Source: Acinetobacter apis (lineage in GTDB: Bacteria; Pseudomonadota; Gammaproteobacteria; Pseudomonadales; Moraxellaceae). Taken from it: DNA of 64,000 bases. The translations under genes and the position numbers were made by a program. The notes below the pieces were generated by a model. The model ran no database searches, had not been told where the DNA came from, and worked only from the letters and a program-made list of their open reading frames with translations. Below are positions 9,290-18,803 of this stretch, piece after piece (position 1 is the stretch's first letter; every line of letters starts with the position of its first letter). Location: the NCBI RefSeq assembly GCF_900197575.1, contig NZ_FZLN01000001.1, forward strand, positions 1,116,001 through 1,180,000, read 5' to 3'.

Positions 9290-10591
9290 TTATCGGCTGT
9301 TTTTAATTTGTGTAAATACAGCACGCGCTGCATCTAACGTAAATTGAATGTCTTCATCTGTATGGGCAGATGAAATAAATCCAGCTTCAAAAGCAGACGG
9401 CGCAAAATGAATACCGTGGTCAAGCATGCCATGGAAGAATATTTTAAATGCATCTGTATCGCATTTTAAAATATCATCAAAGCTTTTAATTTCTGTTTGT
9501 TCTGTAAAATACAATCCAAACATTGCTCCTGCTTGTTCTGTATGTAATGCAACACCCACTTCATCAGCAACACGTTTTAAGCCTGCCAACAATGTGCCAA
9601 GCTGCGCTGTCAGTTTGCTATAAAAATCAGGCTGGCGTAAATGCTTAAACATGGTAATTCCTGCACGCATTGCCAATGGATTACCTGACAATGTACCTGC
9701 CTGATACACCCCACCTAATGGTGCAATATGCGACATAATTTCTCGCTTACCACCAAATGCGCCCACAGGAAGTCCTGCACCAATAATTTTACCTAATGTC
9801 GTTAAGTCAGGCGTTACGCCATAGTGTGCTTGTGCACCACCAAGTGCAACACGGAAGCCTGTCATGACTTCATCAATAATAAATACTGATTGATACTGAT
9901 CACATACATCACGTATTGCTTGTAAAAAGCCATCAATTGGCTTCACTAAGTTCATGTTGCCTGCGACAGGTTCAACAATAACCCCTGCAATTTCATGCCC
10001 ATATTTTTCAAAACAAGCTTTTAATGCTTCAATGTCATTATATGGCACAGTCAAAGTATGTTTAGCAAAATCAACAGGTACACCTTTTGATGTTGGCTCA
10101 CCGAGCGTTAATAAGCCCGATCCTGCTTTCACCAACAATGAGTCTGAGTGACCATGATAACAGCCTTCAAACTTTAGAATTTTGTCGCGTCCAGTATAGC
10201 CACGTGCCAAACGAATCGCGGACATGGTTGCTTCAGTCCCTGAATTGGTCATACGCACCATCTCAATCGATGGCACAACTTCACATATAATGTCAGCCAA
10301 TGTGGTTTCATGAACCGTTGGTGCACCAAAACTTAGACCATCTTCTGCAGCACGTTGAACAGCTTCAACAATATCAGGATGTGAGTGACCTAGAATCATC
10401 GGTCCCCATGAACCAATGTAGTCAACATAGCGTTTACCGTCGACATCCCAAAGATAAGCACCTTTGGCTTTCTCAATAAAAATTGGTGTTCCACCTACGC
10501 CATTAAATGCACGTACAGGTGAATTAACACCACCTGGGATATGTTTATTTGCTTGTTGAAATAATTGTACTTGTTTTGCTGACAGCGCCAT
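9290..10591 (-). CDS. hemL: Glutamate-1-semialdehyde 2,1-aminomutase
   Basis: A 433-residue class-III PLP enzyme that converts glutamate-1-semialdehyde to 5-aminolevulinate in the C5 route to haem. It has [15 protein letters not shown] near 117-130 (phosphate-binding), DEV at 240-242 and the PLP lysine in [14 protein letters not shown] (Lys268). The opening '[20 protein letters not shown]' is diagnostic of HemL. Length is normal. The preceding pathway enzyme, hemA, is elsewhere in this window (42.8-44.1 kb). It lies 23 bp downstream of thiE and is probably co-transcribed. Confidence 0.95.
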   Translation of the reverse strand: MALSAKQVQLFQQANKHIPGGVNSPVRAFNGVGGTPIFIEKAKGAYLWDVDGKRYVDYIGSWGPMILGHSHPDIVEAVQRAAEDGLSFGAPTVHETTLADIICEVVPSIEMVRMTNSGTEATMSAIRLARGYTGRDKILKFEGCYHGHSDSLLVKAGSGLLTLGEPTSKGVPVDFAKHTLTVPYNDIEALKACFEKYGHEIAGVIVEPVAGNMNLVKPIDGFLQAIRDVCDQYQSVFIIDEVMTGFRVALGGAQAHYGVTPDLTTLGKIIGAGLPVGAFGGKREIMSHIAPLGGVYQAGTLSGNPLAMRAGITMFKHLRQPDFYSKLTAQLGTLLAGLKRVADEVGVALHTEQAGAMFGLYFTEQTEIKSFDDILKCDTDAFKIFFHGMLDHGIHFAPSAFEAGFISSAHTDEDIQFTLDAARAVFTQIKNSR

Positions 10592-10614
10592 AGATTTACA
10601 CTCTTTTTCAATAT

Positions 10615-11223
10615 TTAAAATTTATTTGCCCAGGCATGAACACGATCTGGAATTGCATCTGTATCAAGTGCCAAGACATCACTAATCACAGCACATAAAT
10701 CTGCGCCTGCATCAATCACTGATGCTGCATTTTCTACTGTTAATCCGCCAATTGCACAGATTGGCACATCAAATGTTTGTTTGGCTTTACGCAAGATATC
10801 TAATCCAACATCGCCTGCTTCAGGTTTTGTTGCTGTCGCAAAAATAGCGCCAAATGCAACATATGTTGCACCTTGCTGAATTGCATCAGCTGCAAGCTCA
10901 ATTGAATTTGCACACGTTCGACCAATAATTGCATGATCTAACAAATGTGTTTTTGCATCAGTGACTTCACCATCAGATTGCCCCAAATGCACACCAAGAC
11001 CAAATGACTGTGCAAGGCTTAGATCATCATTAATAATGAAAGGTGTATGGTATTTTTCACACAGTAGTTTGATGTGCTGTATTTCATCAACTTGTGCACT
11101 TGGCAATATTTTTTTACGGCGATACTGTAAAATTTTTATCTGGTTGGTGGCTAAGGCAACTTCTAGTTTTTTTATTAATACATTAAAGGGATCATCATTG
11201 GTGATGAGGTATAATCCTCGCAT
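10615..11223 (-). CDS. thiE: Thiamine-phosphate synthase
   Basis: A 202-residue TIM-barrel enzyme that joins the pyrimidine and thiazole moieties to give thiamine monophosphate. Visible family motifs are the opening [16 protein letters not shown], '[20 protein letters not shown]' with its downstream GQSDG, and [13 protein letters not shown] near the C-terminus (phosphate loop). The start at 11223 is chosen because the family normally begins there and a GAGG sequence lies 5 nt upstream. A longer reading from 11292 adds 23 residues without homology. It is first in an apparent thiE-hemL operon. No TPP riboswitch is seen upstream. Confidence 0.9.
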   Translation of the reverse strand: MRGLYLITNDDPFNVLIKKLEVALATNQIKILQYRRKKILPSAQVDEIQHIKLLCEKYHTPFIINDDLSLAQSFGLGVHLGQSDGEVTDAKTHLLDHAIIGRTCANSIELAADAIQQGATYVAFGAIFATATKPEAGDVGLDILRKAKQTFDVPICAIGGLTVENAASVIDAGADLCAVISDVLALDTDAIPDRVHAWANKF

Positions 11224-11337
11224 ATATGCCTCAGTCATTTTTAGTCTGTTCATGATTTTACGATGATCTCTGTGAAATTGCCAATCATTCACGCATAAAA
11301 ATCATGACAATCGCATCATGACCTTAAGCATCGACAT

Positions 11338-11372
11338 AAAAAAACCTGAGCAAGAAGACCTGCTCAGGTTGA
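11338..11372 (-). terminator. Intrinsic terminator of ompW
   Basis: A 10-bp stem (AACCTGAGCA 11343-11352 with TGCTCAGGTT 11361-11370). On the minus strand the stem is followed by a run of seven T residues. It lies just beyond the ompW stop codon. Confidence 0.85.
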
Positions 11373-11390
11373 ACTCAATAAACTATTGGT

Positions 11391-12161
11391 TTAGAAGCGG
11401 TAACCAAAGCCCAAATAAGTTACAACTGGATTGATTTCCACTTTCGCTGACCCTTGTACTTTGTAGCTGCCTGCCAATGGATGTGTTCCATTTACATCCA
11501 AACTTGCATGTGTATTTAAATGTACATAGCTTATTGATGCGGTCACAAACCATTCTTTTGTAATTGAATAATCAAATCCAGCAAGAACAACGGGTGCAAT
11601 AGTGTTATCAACTTTTACATTGGTGATTGAACCTTTAGTCGCTTTAAGTAATGGATCGTTCACAAGCTCTGAATCTAAGTTAAAATCTGAAAAGCGTGCA
11701 TACATCAGACCAACACCCACATATGGGCGTAATTTGTTTTCAACTGTACCAAAATGATATTTACCTGTAATCACTGGGCTATAAATTTTGATATCACCCA
11801 CTTTATTAAATTTATCTAAATTCAATTGGTTGTTCAGTAAAGACCCCTTACCTTTAATGTCAACCTTTGGTGGCATACCTAAAACTAAACCTAAACTCAC
11901 ATTGTCATTCACAAGATAGTCAAATTTAATTTCAGCAGTATTTGAATTTTCAAATTCAAAACCTGAATTTGATGTAAAACCTGTTGAACTGACAGCTCTA
12001 TTGTTGCTGTCTGTGTAAACCCCTTGTTGCTCACCTTGAGGCATGATGTGTGCCCAACCTAAAGACACCGCAAATTGTTTGCCATCACTTGTTGCTGCAT
12101 GCGTCGCAAAACTTGCTGTTGCAAACACAACTGGAATCATGATCTGAGCTAATTTATTCAT
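11391..12161 (-). CDS. ompW: OmpW-family outer-membrane beta-barrel protein
   Basis: A 256-residue outer-membrane protein. The chosen ATG gives a typical signal peptide (MNKLAQIMIPVVFATASFA, cleavage near THA-AT); the longer upstream reading adds non-homologous residues. Family features are the early FAVSLGWAHIMPQG strand, 'NDNVSLGLVLGMPP', 'LRPYVGVGLMYARFSDF', and a C-terminal strand ending in Phe (VTYLGFGYRF), the signature for BAM-dependent insertion. OmpW is an eight-stranded barrel with a hydrophobic channel proposed to admit small non-polar or polar solutes. It is monocistronic. Confidence 0.88.
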   Translation of the reverse strand: MNKLAQIMIPVVFATASFATHAATSDGKQFAVSLGWAHIMPQGEQQGVYTDSNNRAVSSTGFTSNSGFEFENSNTAEIKFDYLVNDNVSLGLVLGMPPKVDIKGKGSLLNNQLNLDKFNKVGDIKIYSPVITGKYHFGTVENKLRPYVGVGLMYARFSDFNLDSELVNDPLLKATKGSITNVKVDNTIAPVVLAGFDYSITKEWFVTASISYVHLNTHASLDVNGTHPLAGSYKVQGSAKVEINPVVTYLGFGYRF

Positions 12162-12502
12162 CAAAAAAATCCAAAAAGTAAGGCCGCTCATAATAGGCGA
12201 GCAGCAAATTGAGTGAATTATTAGAATATTTACTTTAATTTTCAAGCGGTATTTTAAACTTTTTTCCGCATCATCGTTATCACCGATAAAAATCACAATA
12301 GTAATTAAAGCTTTAGCTCTAAATTTATTTAATTTGGCAAAACATGTATTTGTTCATTTTTTATGCATAAATGTAAAATATATTGCAGAGCGCGCGTTTT
12401 TGATTAAATTTCAGCATGCTTTTTCATACAGCCGATGTATTATTTCTTAAAGTACATTATCTTGATATGAACTCCCCTTGATTAACCATGCGAGATTTGG
12501 TC
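12162..12502. other. Divergent promoter region, no gene seen
   Basis: About 340 bp of AT-rich sequence between the divergent ompW and CYTH/CHAD genes. It should hold both promoters. I see no convincing ORF, RNA gene or clear palindromic operator here. Confidence 0.5.
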
Positions 12503-13915
12503 ATGTATGAAGTTGAATTAAAACTACAAATTCCAAAACAGAAAAAGGCACAAATTCAAAAGGCAGTACAGGCCCTTTCTCCTCAAACCATTGCATTACA
12601 TGCACAATACTTTGATACCGATGATTTTATTCTTGCTCAACACTTTATTGCTATTCGGTTGAGAAAAGAACATCAAGCATGGACTCAAACACTTAAAAGC
12701 GCTGGCAAAAATGCCTTAGAACGTTATGAAAATGATGTACATCGCGGTGAATTTAGTGATGTTCCTGCGCTTGATCTAACTGTATATGAGCATGATGTAT
12801 TGGCCACCAAAGCCTTACAGCCTATCATTCACAACGGTCAATTTTTACTTGTACGCATGCAATTTGAAACTGTGGTAGAGCGGACATATCAAGTTGTTGA
12901 ACATCAAGGTGCACAAATTGAAATTTGTTTAGATTTAGGCCACCTTGGTAATTCGACTCATCAAGAAGAAATTTGTGAAATTGAATTTGAGTTGGTATCT
13001 GGCAGTCCTTTGGCACTGATTGATTTAGTACAAATTTGGGTTAAAAAATATGGCATTTGGCTAGATATTCGTAGCAAAGCAGAACGAGGCAATTTGATTG
13101 CACGTTCACTTTTGGTCAGCCCAGCCAAAAAAACAACCTATCCAATATTCTCATCACATAGTCGTTTAGCTGAAGCATTTCCAAGGTTTTTATTACACTA
13201 TACACAAAGCTTTTTACCACATCTTGCTGCAATTGCAGACCAAATTGCAGAGCAAGAACACTATATACAAGCAGAAAAAAGTCTTGCGCATGTGCTTTAC
13301 TTAACCACTGAATTTGATGCCGAGCAGCAATGGATTGCCTCGCAACATATTCAATCATTGCAGCACATTCAAAAACAATTACAGCATTATTTAGCGCTAA
13401 GTGCAGTTGACCAGCGCTTGAATGACACACTGACCGAACACCAACTAAATGGACTAAGTAAAGGCGTAACTCAACTGCAAGCTCAATTGGCCAAAGACAT
13501 TATTACTAGTGATGTCACATGGGCTGTACTCGAATTATTACGACTTGGCTTTAAAGATGCGACTGTTTTTGCAGATGATTTGCCAAATACATCATGGCAT
13601 GATGCGCTAAAACAACAACATAAACAGATTAAAAACAGCCCTATTTATACCGTATTTGAGTCTTTATCAGATGCAAGTTTAAGCACTATTGTTAAGCTAG
13701 ATTTATTACATCATTATTTAAATAAAAAATCCTATGTACCTGCAAAGTTTGTATATGCGGCGCAAGACGTTATTCGTATTAACTTGGCTGATGAACAAAT
13801 TGCAGCACTTCGGATGCTTAAAACAGAACAGTTTTTACTGACAGGTTGGCTGCTTGCAGAAAAAGAATATACATTAAAACGTTATGAAAAACAGTGGGCT
13901 AAGCTAAACCCATAA
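12503..13915 (+). CDS. CYTH-CHAD domain protein (YgiF-type inorganic triphosphatase)
   Basis: A 470-residue two-domain protein. The N-terminal CYTH domain (about 1-205) starts with the signature EVELK (ExExK) and has AQYFDTDDF, 'AIRLRKEHQAWTQTLKSAG' and EIEFELVSG, the charged residues that line the tunnel of triphosphate-processing CYTH enzymes. The C-terminal region (about 230-470) is helical, fits a CHAD domain and may be degenerate. E. coli YgiF with this architecture hydrolyses inorganic triphosphate. An upstream ATG at 12488 is possible, but the CYTH motif normally begins within a few residues of the start, which favours 12503. Confidence 0.82.
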   Translation: MYEVELKLQIPKQKKAQIQKAVQALSPQTIALHAQYFDTDDFILAQHFIAIRLRKEHQAWTQTLKSAGKNALERYENDVHRGEFSDVPALDLTVYEHDVLATKALQPIIHNGQFLLVRMQFETVVERTYQVVEHQGAQIEICLDLGHLGNSTHQEEICEIEFELVSGSPLALIDLVQIWVKKYGIWLDIRSKAERGNLIARSLLVSPAKKTTYPIFSSHSRLAEAFPRFLLHYTQSFLPHLAAIADQIAEQEHYIQAEKSLAHVLYLTTEFDAEQQWIASQHIQSLQHIQKQLQHYLALSAVDQRLNDTLTEHQLNGLSKGVTQLQAQLAKDIITSDVTWAVLELLRLGFKDATVFADDLPNTSWHDALKQQHKQIKNSPIYTVFESLSDASLSTIVKLDLLHHYLNKKSYVPAKFVYAAQDVIRINLADEQIAALRMLKTEQFLLTGWLLAEKEYTLKRYEKQWAKLNP

Positions 13916-13929
13916 TTTATTATCAATCA

Positions 13930-13962
13930 GACAGATAGCTTAGAACATCTAAGCTATCTGTA
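13930..13962. terminator. Hairpin between convergent genes
   Basis: A perfect 11-bp stem (13932-13942 with 13950-13960), loop of 7. The T-tracts are poor, so this is a probable rather than canonical terminator. The TAG stop codon of the minus-strand gene (13954-13956) lies inside one arm. Confidence 0.55.
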
Positions 13963-14586
13963 TTTACCAAATACTTTCCATACAGAGTTATCTGCTAATG
14001 GATCATGATAACTGTCACTACGTTGCTTTCTTGGTTTATCTCGTGCGTCGACCAATTTAAAATTTGACTCAGTCCCAAGCACAATACCATTGACATAAAA
14101 ACGAGTCCGCGTGTATTCATTACTTCCATGTTGAAAAACATAGGTTCTTAAATCAACAAATTCACGATGCGCGACCAATGCAGCAGTATCATCATGTTCG
14201 ATCCATGCCTTCATAGCCAACAATTCATTTTGCTCAAACTGTCCACATTTATCAACCAAGCTGATGGTGCTGCGAAAGGTTTTGGACTCTTTGGCACGGG
14301 TTTTATTAATACGAATTCGATCGACATGAAAGAAAAACAAGGGTAAATTTAAATGGCTTGGTAAATGAATTTCATCAATGGGCTCATCTTGCATAAATGG
14401 ACGACATAATATTTTTGCACGTTCAATCAATGGCTTCCATGCAACATAATAAGCATCAACATCGCGCTGTGAAGCATAATAAATAGGCAAACCTTCAACA
14501 AACTGTAAGTTTTGAGGTGGCCAAACTTGTTGCCGTAACAACTGAATATCTTGCTTTAAATTTTGGATTTCAATTGCATCTGCCAT
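13954..14586 (-). CDS. Conserved-looking protein of unknown function
   Basis: A 210-residue soluble protein I cannot assign to a family. It begins with a short helical, Gln-rich stretch (AIEIQNLKQDIQLLRQQ), has an aromatic segment 'PIYYASQRDVDAYYVAWKP', then mixed alpha/beta sequence. It ends with a basic tail 'DARDKPRKQRSDSYHDPLAD'. There is no signal peptide, membrane helix or obvious catalytic motif. A good GGAG ribosome-binding site precedes the ATG. It is convergent with the CYTH/CHAD gene and about 70 bp downstream of the M16 protease gene, so it could be the distal gene of that operon. Confidence 0.65.
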   Translation of the reverse strand: MADAIEIQNLKQDIQLLRQQVWPPQNLQFVEGLPIYYASQRDVDAYYVAWKPLIERAKILCRPFMQDEPIDEIHLPSHLNLPLFFFHVDRIRINKTRAKESKTFRSTISLVDKCGQFEQNELLAMKAWIEHDDTAALVAHREFVDLRTYVFQHGSNEYTRTRFYVNGIVLGTESNFKLVDARDKPRKQRSDSYHDPLADNSVWKVFGKYR

Positions 14587-14659
14587 CGCCCATCTCCAGT
14601 GTTAAGGCATCATTGATGGCTAACACAGGATTAGCCATCAATTTAATGTGAATCATCAA

Positions 14660-17431
14660 TTATAGTGTCTTGGTTTTACCATACTCATCTGCCGAAACTT
14701 CAATGAGTTGATTCAAATCAATATATTTTTTAATCACAGCATCAACTTCAGCTTTAGTCAGTGATTGAATCTTTTCATCTCGTCGTATGCGATCAGCCAT
14801 CGTTTTATTCATCTCAAGCATACTGTCTAACGTTTGATGAATACGACGACTATCATCTAAAGAGTTACTGCGTATTTTCATAATTTTAAGCTTTGCCAAT
14901 TCAAGCTCACGCGTAGTAACCCCATTTGCGACCAATTCTGTCAGCACATCATGTACTGTTTTTGACACTTGTGTAGCATAGCCTGACTGATATTTTGCAT
15001 TAATGCCCAATAAACCCGCATGACTTTGCGGATCAAGATTGAAACTTGCACTGACGCCATAAACCAACTGTTTATTTTCTCGTAATGCCTTACTTAAACG
15101 TGATGTTTGCTGAGAACCATTTAAAATTTCACCTACAATATAAAGGGCTTCGGTATCTTCATCACTTGCACCAACAGGCACATGTAATACGCCTAAATAG
15201 GTTCCTGCAGCCGTTTTCTCAGCCAATGCATGAACTTGCTTAGCAGGAAAACGAGTATATTGTGTTGCCATCAAAGCATAAGGTTGTTTATTTTTCCATG
15301 TACCAAACGTATTTTGCAGTAACGTTTTCATGTGCTTGGCATCATAATCACCCGTTACAGCAATTTCTGATTGATTAAAGGCAAAGAATTTTTGATACAG
15401 TGCCACCACATCAGCACGCGTTGCTGCTTGAATTTGCTGCTTTTGTAAATCAGGCTCAAAGTGATAACGCAAATCACCCGGTTGATAAATCTCAATCAGA
15501 CGGTCTAAAGTGATGTCTGCAACCACATCAGGTTCAGTGTATGGGCGATTTAAACTCGATAAATATTGTTGCTGGATTAAATCAAATTCAGACTGAGGAA
15601 ACAGCGGTTGCTTTAATACATTCATAATGTATTTAAAATATTCAATAAAATGTGTTTGGTCTGCAGAAATGGTAATTTGCAAGCCATTGTCCATCACATC
15701 AACAGAAGCTTGCCCATCTAATGCAATGGACTGATCCATAATTTGTTGTCTTGTATAACCACGACTGCCTTTAAACAGCAAATCAGACAACATAGCTAAA
15801 TTGATACTTTGATTTTTTAACGTCTCTGGCGTACCAAAATGCATGTTGATGGTGGCGTATATTTTTTTATCAAAAGTTTGGGTTGGATATAAAGCATAGC
15901 GAACTCCATCACTGAGTTGTCCGCGCTGAATCATTTTTTCAATGTGTGTCAGTTTGGTTTTCGAGGTACTGACATATTGCTGTGTTTCTTTTTGATATTC
16001 CTCTGGGGTTTTTAACGCCTCATCATGCTCATCAGATGTAGATGGATCAGAAGATGCATTTGGCGTTTGCGTGTCTAATGACGGTACGCCACCTGCAACA
16101 TTCTGCGAAGGCTTAATGGTTGCAGTAATTCGATGACTCGGTACAAAAAAACGATCTGCTAACGTGTTGAGATCATTTGCAGTCCATGCTTGTAATTGCT
16201 TTTTGTCTACAAAATAAGGTTGCCAATCACCATATTGGACAATATATTCTTGTAAAACAGACTGAAATGATTGTGGACTGACTTCAATCGACTTAATGCC
16301 ATTGGTGATGATTTTTTTCACCCGATCCACATCTGATGCATTAAATTGAGCTGGTTGTTCAATAGTATGAGTCAGTGAATCAAGCACCTTTTTTTCATCA
16401 TGATTGGGGGCATACAGTGCACTGACAAAACCTAAAGTCAGATCTTTATTGGAAAAGCTTTTTATACCGACTGCGGTAGCAATACCTTTTTCTTCAACAT
16501 TTTTATATAACAAGCCATTGGGCTTTAAGGTATATAACAAGCCAATTGCCGACAATAAATTTTGCTCTGCTGTACTATTACTCACATAAATATTGTTTTT
16601 GACATAATTACTGCCTTTTTCAACCACAATATTTTTAAACTTATCTTGTTGTAACGTACTCAAATCTAATTTTGGAATCTGAGCAATAACAGGCAATGGT
16701 TTTTGAGCAATGGCGCTAAAGTTTTTATCAATTGACTCAATAACTTGTTTTTGATCAAAATTACCGGTCAAAATAATTATTGCATTGTTCGGTACATACC
16801 ATGTTTGATAAAAATCTTTTAAATCTTTTTGTGTGATCGATTGAATATCTTTTAAATCACCAATGATAGATCGACCATAATATTGATTACCATATAATTT
16901 CTCATAAATGGTATCCATGAGTAATACTGACGGGTTATCTAAGCGCCCTTCTCGCTCACGACGAACAATCGAAATTTCGGTCGGGACATAGTGTGCTTTT
17001 AACTCTAATGCCCCCATGCGCTGTGCTTCTAAATATAAAACTTCATTAATTGCTTGTAAGTTTGGTTGAATCCGGTTGATATAACTGGTTCGATCAAAAT
17101 TGGTATAAGCATTTTGATATAGTGTATTTTTTTGCAAGCGCTGGATAAATGACTTTTCATCAACCTCTTTTGTGCCTTTGAAAGCAAGATGTTCTAATAA
17201 ATGTGCAAGACCACTTTTTCCTTGCGGATCATTCAGTGACCCTGTCAAATAGGTTGTGCTCATAAAAACCTGATTGCTGTTTTTATTGGGTGCAAGAATC
17301 ACCCGCAAGCCGTTGTCTAAACGAAACTCAGACACCATCTCTTCTGACTTAACAAGATGGTACTGAGCAAAAACAGGAAAACTGAGCGTCGTTAAATAAA
17401 TGACAAATAATTTTTTTAAAAACAAAAGCAC
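14660..17431 (-). CDS. M16-family zinc metalloprotease (two-domain, secreted)
   Basis: A 923-residue pitrilysin-type protease with a signal peptide (MLLFLKKLFVIYLTTLSFPVFA). The inverted zinc motif HLLEH lies at 77-81, with a likely third ligand Glu159 in IVRRERE. A central Ser/Thr/Asp-rich linker near 455-475 joins a second M16 half (about 500-920) that lacks the HxxEH motif. One active and one inactive half fused in a single chain is the usual pitrilysin layout and forms a clam-shell chamber for peptides. It is inferred to be periplasmic. It sits 21 bp downstream of the DUF421 gene. Confidence 0.88.
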   Translation of the reverse strand: MLLFLKKLFVIYLTTLSFPVFAQYHLVKSEEMVSEFRLDNGLRVILAPNKNSNQVFMSTTYLTGSLNDPQGKSGLAHLLEHLAFKGTKEVDEKSFIQRLQKNTLYQNAYTNFDRTSYINRIQPNLQAINEVLYLEAQRMGALELKAHYVPTEISIVRREREGRLDNPSVLLMDTIYEKLYGNQYYGRSIIGDLKDIQSITQKDLKDFYQTWYVPNNAIIILTGNFDQKQVIESIDKNFSAIAQKPLPVIAQIPKLDLSTLQQDKFKNIVVEKGSNYVKNNIYVSNSTAEQNLLSAIGLLYTLKPNGLLYKNVEEKGIATAVGIKSFSNKDLTLGFVSALYAPNHDEKKVLDSLTHTIEQPAQFNASDVDRVKKIITNGIKSIEVSPQSFQSVLQEYIVQYGDWQPYFVDKKQLQAWTANDLNTLADRFFVPSHRITATIKPSQNVAGGVPSLDTQTPNASSDPSTSDEHDEALKTPEEYQKETQQYVSTSKTKLTHIEKMIQRGQLSDGVRYALYPTQTFDKKIYATINMHFGTPETLKNQSINLAMLSDLLFKGSRGYTRQQIMDQSIALDGQASVDVMDNGLQITISADQTHFIEYFKYIMNVLKQPLFPQSEFDLIQQQYLSSLNRPYTEPDVVADITLDRLIEIYQPGDLRYHFEPDLQKQQIQAATRADVVALYQKFFAFNQSEIAVTGDYDAKHMKTLLQNTFGTWKNKQPYALMATQYTRFPAKQVHALAEKTAAGTYLGVLHVPVGASDEDTEALYIVGEILNGSQQTSRLSKALRENKQLVYGVSASFNLDPQSHAGLLGINAKYQSGYATQVSKTVHDVLTELVANGVTTRELELAKLKIMKIRSNSLDDSRRIHQTLDSMLEMNKTMADRIRRDEKIQSLTKAEVDAVIKKYIDLNQLIEVSADEYGKTKTL

Positions 17432-17452
17432 ACCTCACTAATTTCTTCCATA

Positions 17453-18142
17453 TTATGACTGGTTGATATTGTGTCCACGCATATCAAACGTTTTTTCTTG
17501 ACGATCCATGTAAGTAACATATAGTTTTTGGTCGTGATACTCTCCAATGAAAACTTGATCAATGGGAATATTCTGCTTTTCAAGATACTGTTCAAATCGT
17601 TCTTTGTCTATCTTTTGCTCTTCAATAATCGTATTTAGAATCGCCCCTTCATGAATCAGGATTTCAGAGGGTGCTACAGGCGTGTCTTTGACTGCCGCCA
17701 ATTGACCATCTGGTTGAATTTCTGCATAGTGTACTTCTTGGAAAGAATGAAATCCCATGGTGTGTAATTGAGACAACACACGAAGCATATCAATCTTTCT
17801 TTTTTTCTGCTCAATTTCATCTAATAAAAAACGACCATTTTTTATAATGGTAATTGATTCCCCCACAGCCAATTTGCGAAAACGCATAACTTTTCTAGAT
17901 AAGTAATTTAAGAACCACATGAACAAAACACTAATGGTTAAAAATAAAGAAAATTCAAGCAGCGTTAATTTATCGTTATAAATCGAACCACCAATTACTG
18001 CACCTAGAATGAAGTTACCAATCAGATCGACAGCGGTATATTGTGTAATCTGTGTTTTACCAATAGAGCTCATATAAGTAATGACAATGGTAAAAGACAC
18101 AATTAATTTTAAAAGTAGCAGCACATAGAAATCAAAGCCCAT
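17453..18142 (-). CDS. DUF421 (YetF-type) membrane protein
   Basis: A 229-residue protein with three N-terminal membrane helices (about 5-25, 38-58 and 62-82), then a basic turn NYLSRKVMRFRK and a cytoplasmic alpha/beta domain with GESITIIKNGRFLLDEIE. That is the DUF421/YetF layout. Family members are of unknown function, although some are linked to spore or stress physiology in Firmicutes. It lies between pnuC and the M16 protease on the same strand with short gaps, but nothing links their functions. Confidence 0.8.
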   Translation of the reverse strand: MGFDFYVLLLLKLIVSFTIVITYMSSIGKTQITQYTAVDLIGNFILGAVIGGSIYNDKLTLLEFSLFLTISVLFMWFLNYLSRKVMRFRKLAVGESITIIKNGRFLLDEIEQKKRKIDMLRVLSQLHTMGFHSFQEVHYAEIQPDGQLAAVKDTPVAPSEILIHEGAILNTIIEEQKIDKERFEQYLEKQNIPIDQVFIGEYHDQKLYVTYMDRQEKTFDMRGHNINQS

Positions 18143-18196
18143 TGTTATTATTTCCGCATATTGAATGTTGTTGTTTTAAATGAGGATGGCTGAGCG

Positions 18197-18769
18197 TTAA
18201 CGCATCGCCATTTGTTGTTTTTTCACAATAGCCCAAGTATACCAACCGTAGCCTGCCATAAGGGTAAATGCAGCGTAAAGTCCTGCTGTTAAATGTAAAT
18301 TTTTATATATAAACATCGCAACATAAATGGTGTCTACCACAATCCATAAAATCCAAGTTGCAATATATTTTTGGCTGGTCCAATACGTGGCTAATAAACT
18401 AAATGCAGCCAACTGTGCATCTAATAAAGGTACAGCAGCTTTGGTAAAATACTGCAACATCAGACCAAATACACCACCTAAAGCACATGTTCCTATCACT
18501 TGATAAACTGCAAATTGAGGAGATAACGTTTCAATGACTAATGTCTCATTTATTTTTTTGGTTTTTATCCATACCAAATAGCCATAAATATTCATCACAA
18601 CAAAAATAACTTGTAAGGTCACTTCACCAAATAATAAATACTCATAAAATAAAACAGCATATAAAATGCACGCCACAATATTGAATAACCAGCACAACAC
18701 ATGACGCTTAATGGTTAATCCAACACCAATTAAACTGACCATTACAGCAATGATTTCTAAAGTAGACAT
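18197..18769 (-). CDS. pnuC: Nicotinamide riboside transporter PnuC
   Basis: A 190-residue protein with about seven membrane segments. It shows PnuC features: the opening LEIIAVMVSLIGVGLTIKRH, 'CWLFNIVACILYAVLFYEY', and a late WILWIVVDTIYVAMFIYK helix carrying the conserved Trp and Asp that contact the nicotinamide riboside. PnuC imports nicotinamide riboside for NAD synthesis by facilitated diffusion coupled to intracellular phosphorylation. No nadR or NAD riboswitch is seen next to it. It is 34 bp downstream of the acyltransferase gene. Confidence 0.88.
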   Translation of the reverse strand: MSTLEIIAVMVSLIGVGLTIKRHVLCWLFNIVACILYAVLFYEYLLFGEVTLQVIFVVMNIYGYLVWIKTKKINETLVIETLSPQFAVYQVIGTCALGGVFGLMLQYFTKAAVPLLDAQLAAFSLLATYWTSQKYIATWILWIVVDTIYVAMFIYKNLHLTAGLYAAFTLMAGYGWYTWAIVKKQQMAMR

Positions 18770-18803
18770 ACGCTTAATTCAAAAATGAAGAAGAATAAAC
18801 CAC

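Noticed and set aside
13116..13430. Minus-strand ORF of 104 residues
   Set aside because: It is fully antisense to the CYTH/CHAD gene, with no ribosome-binding site or family match.
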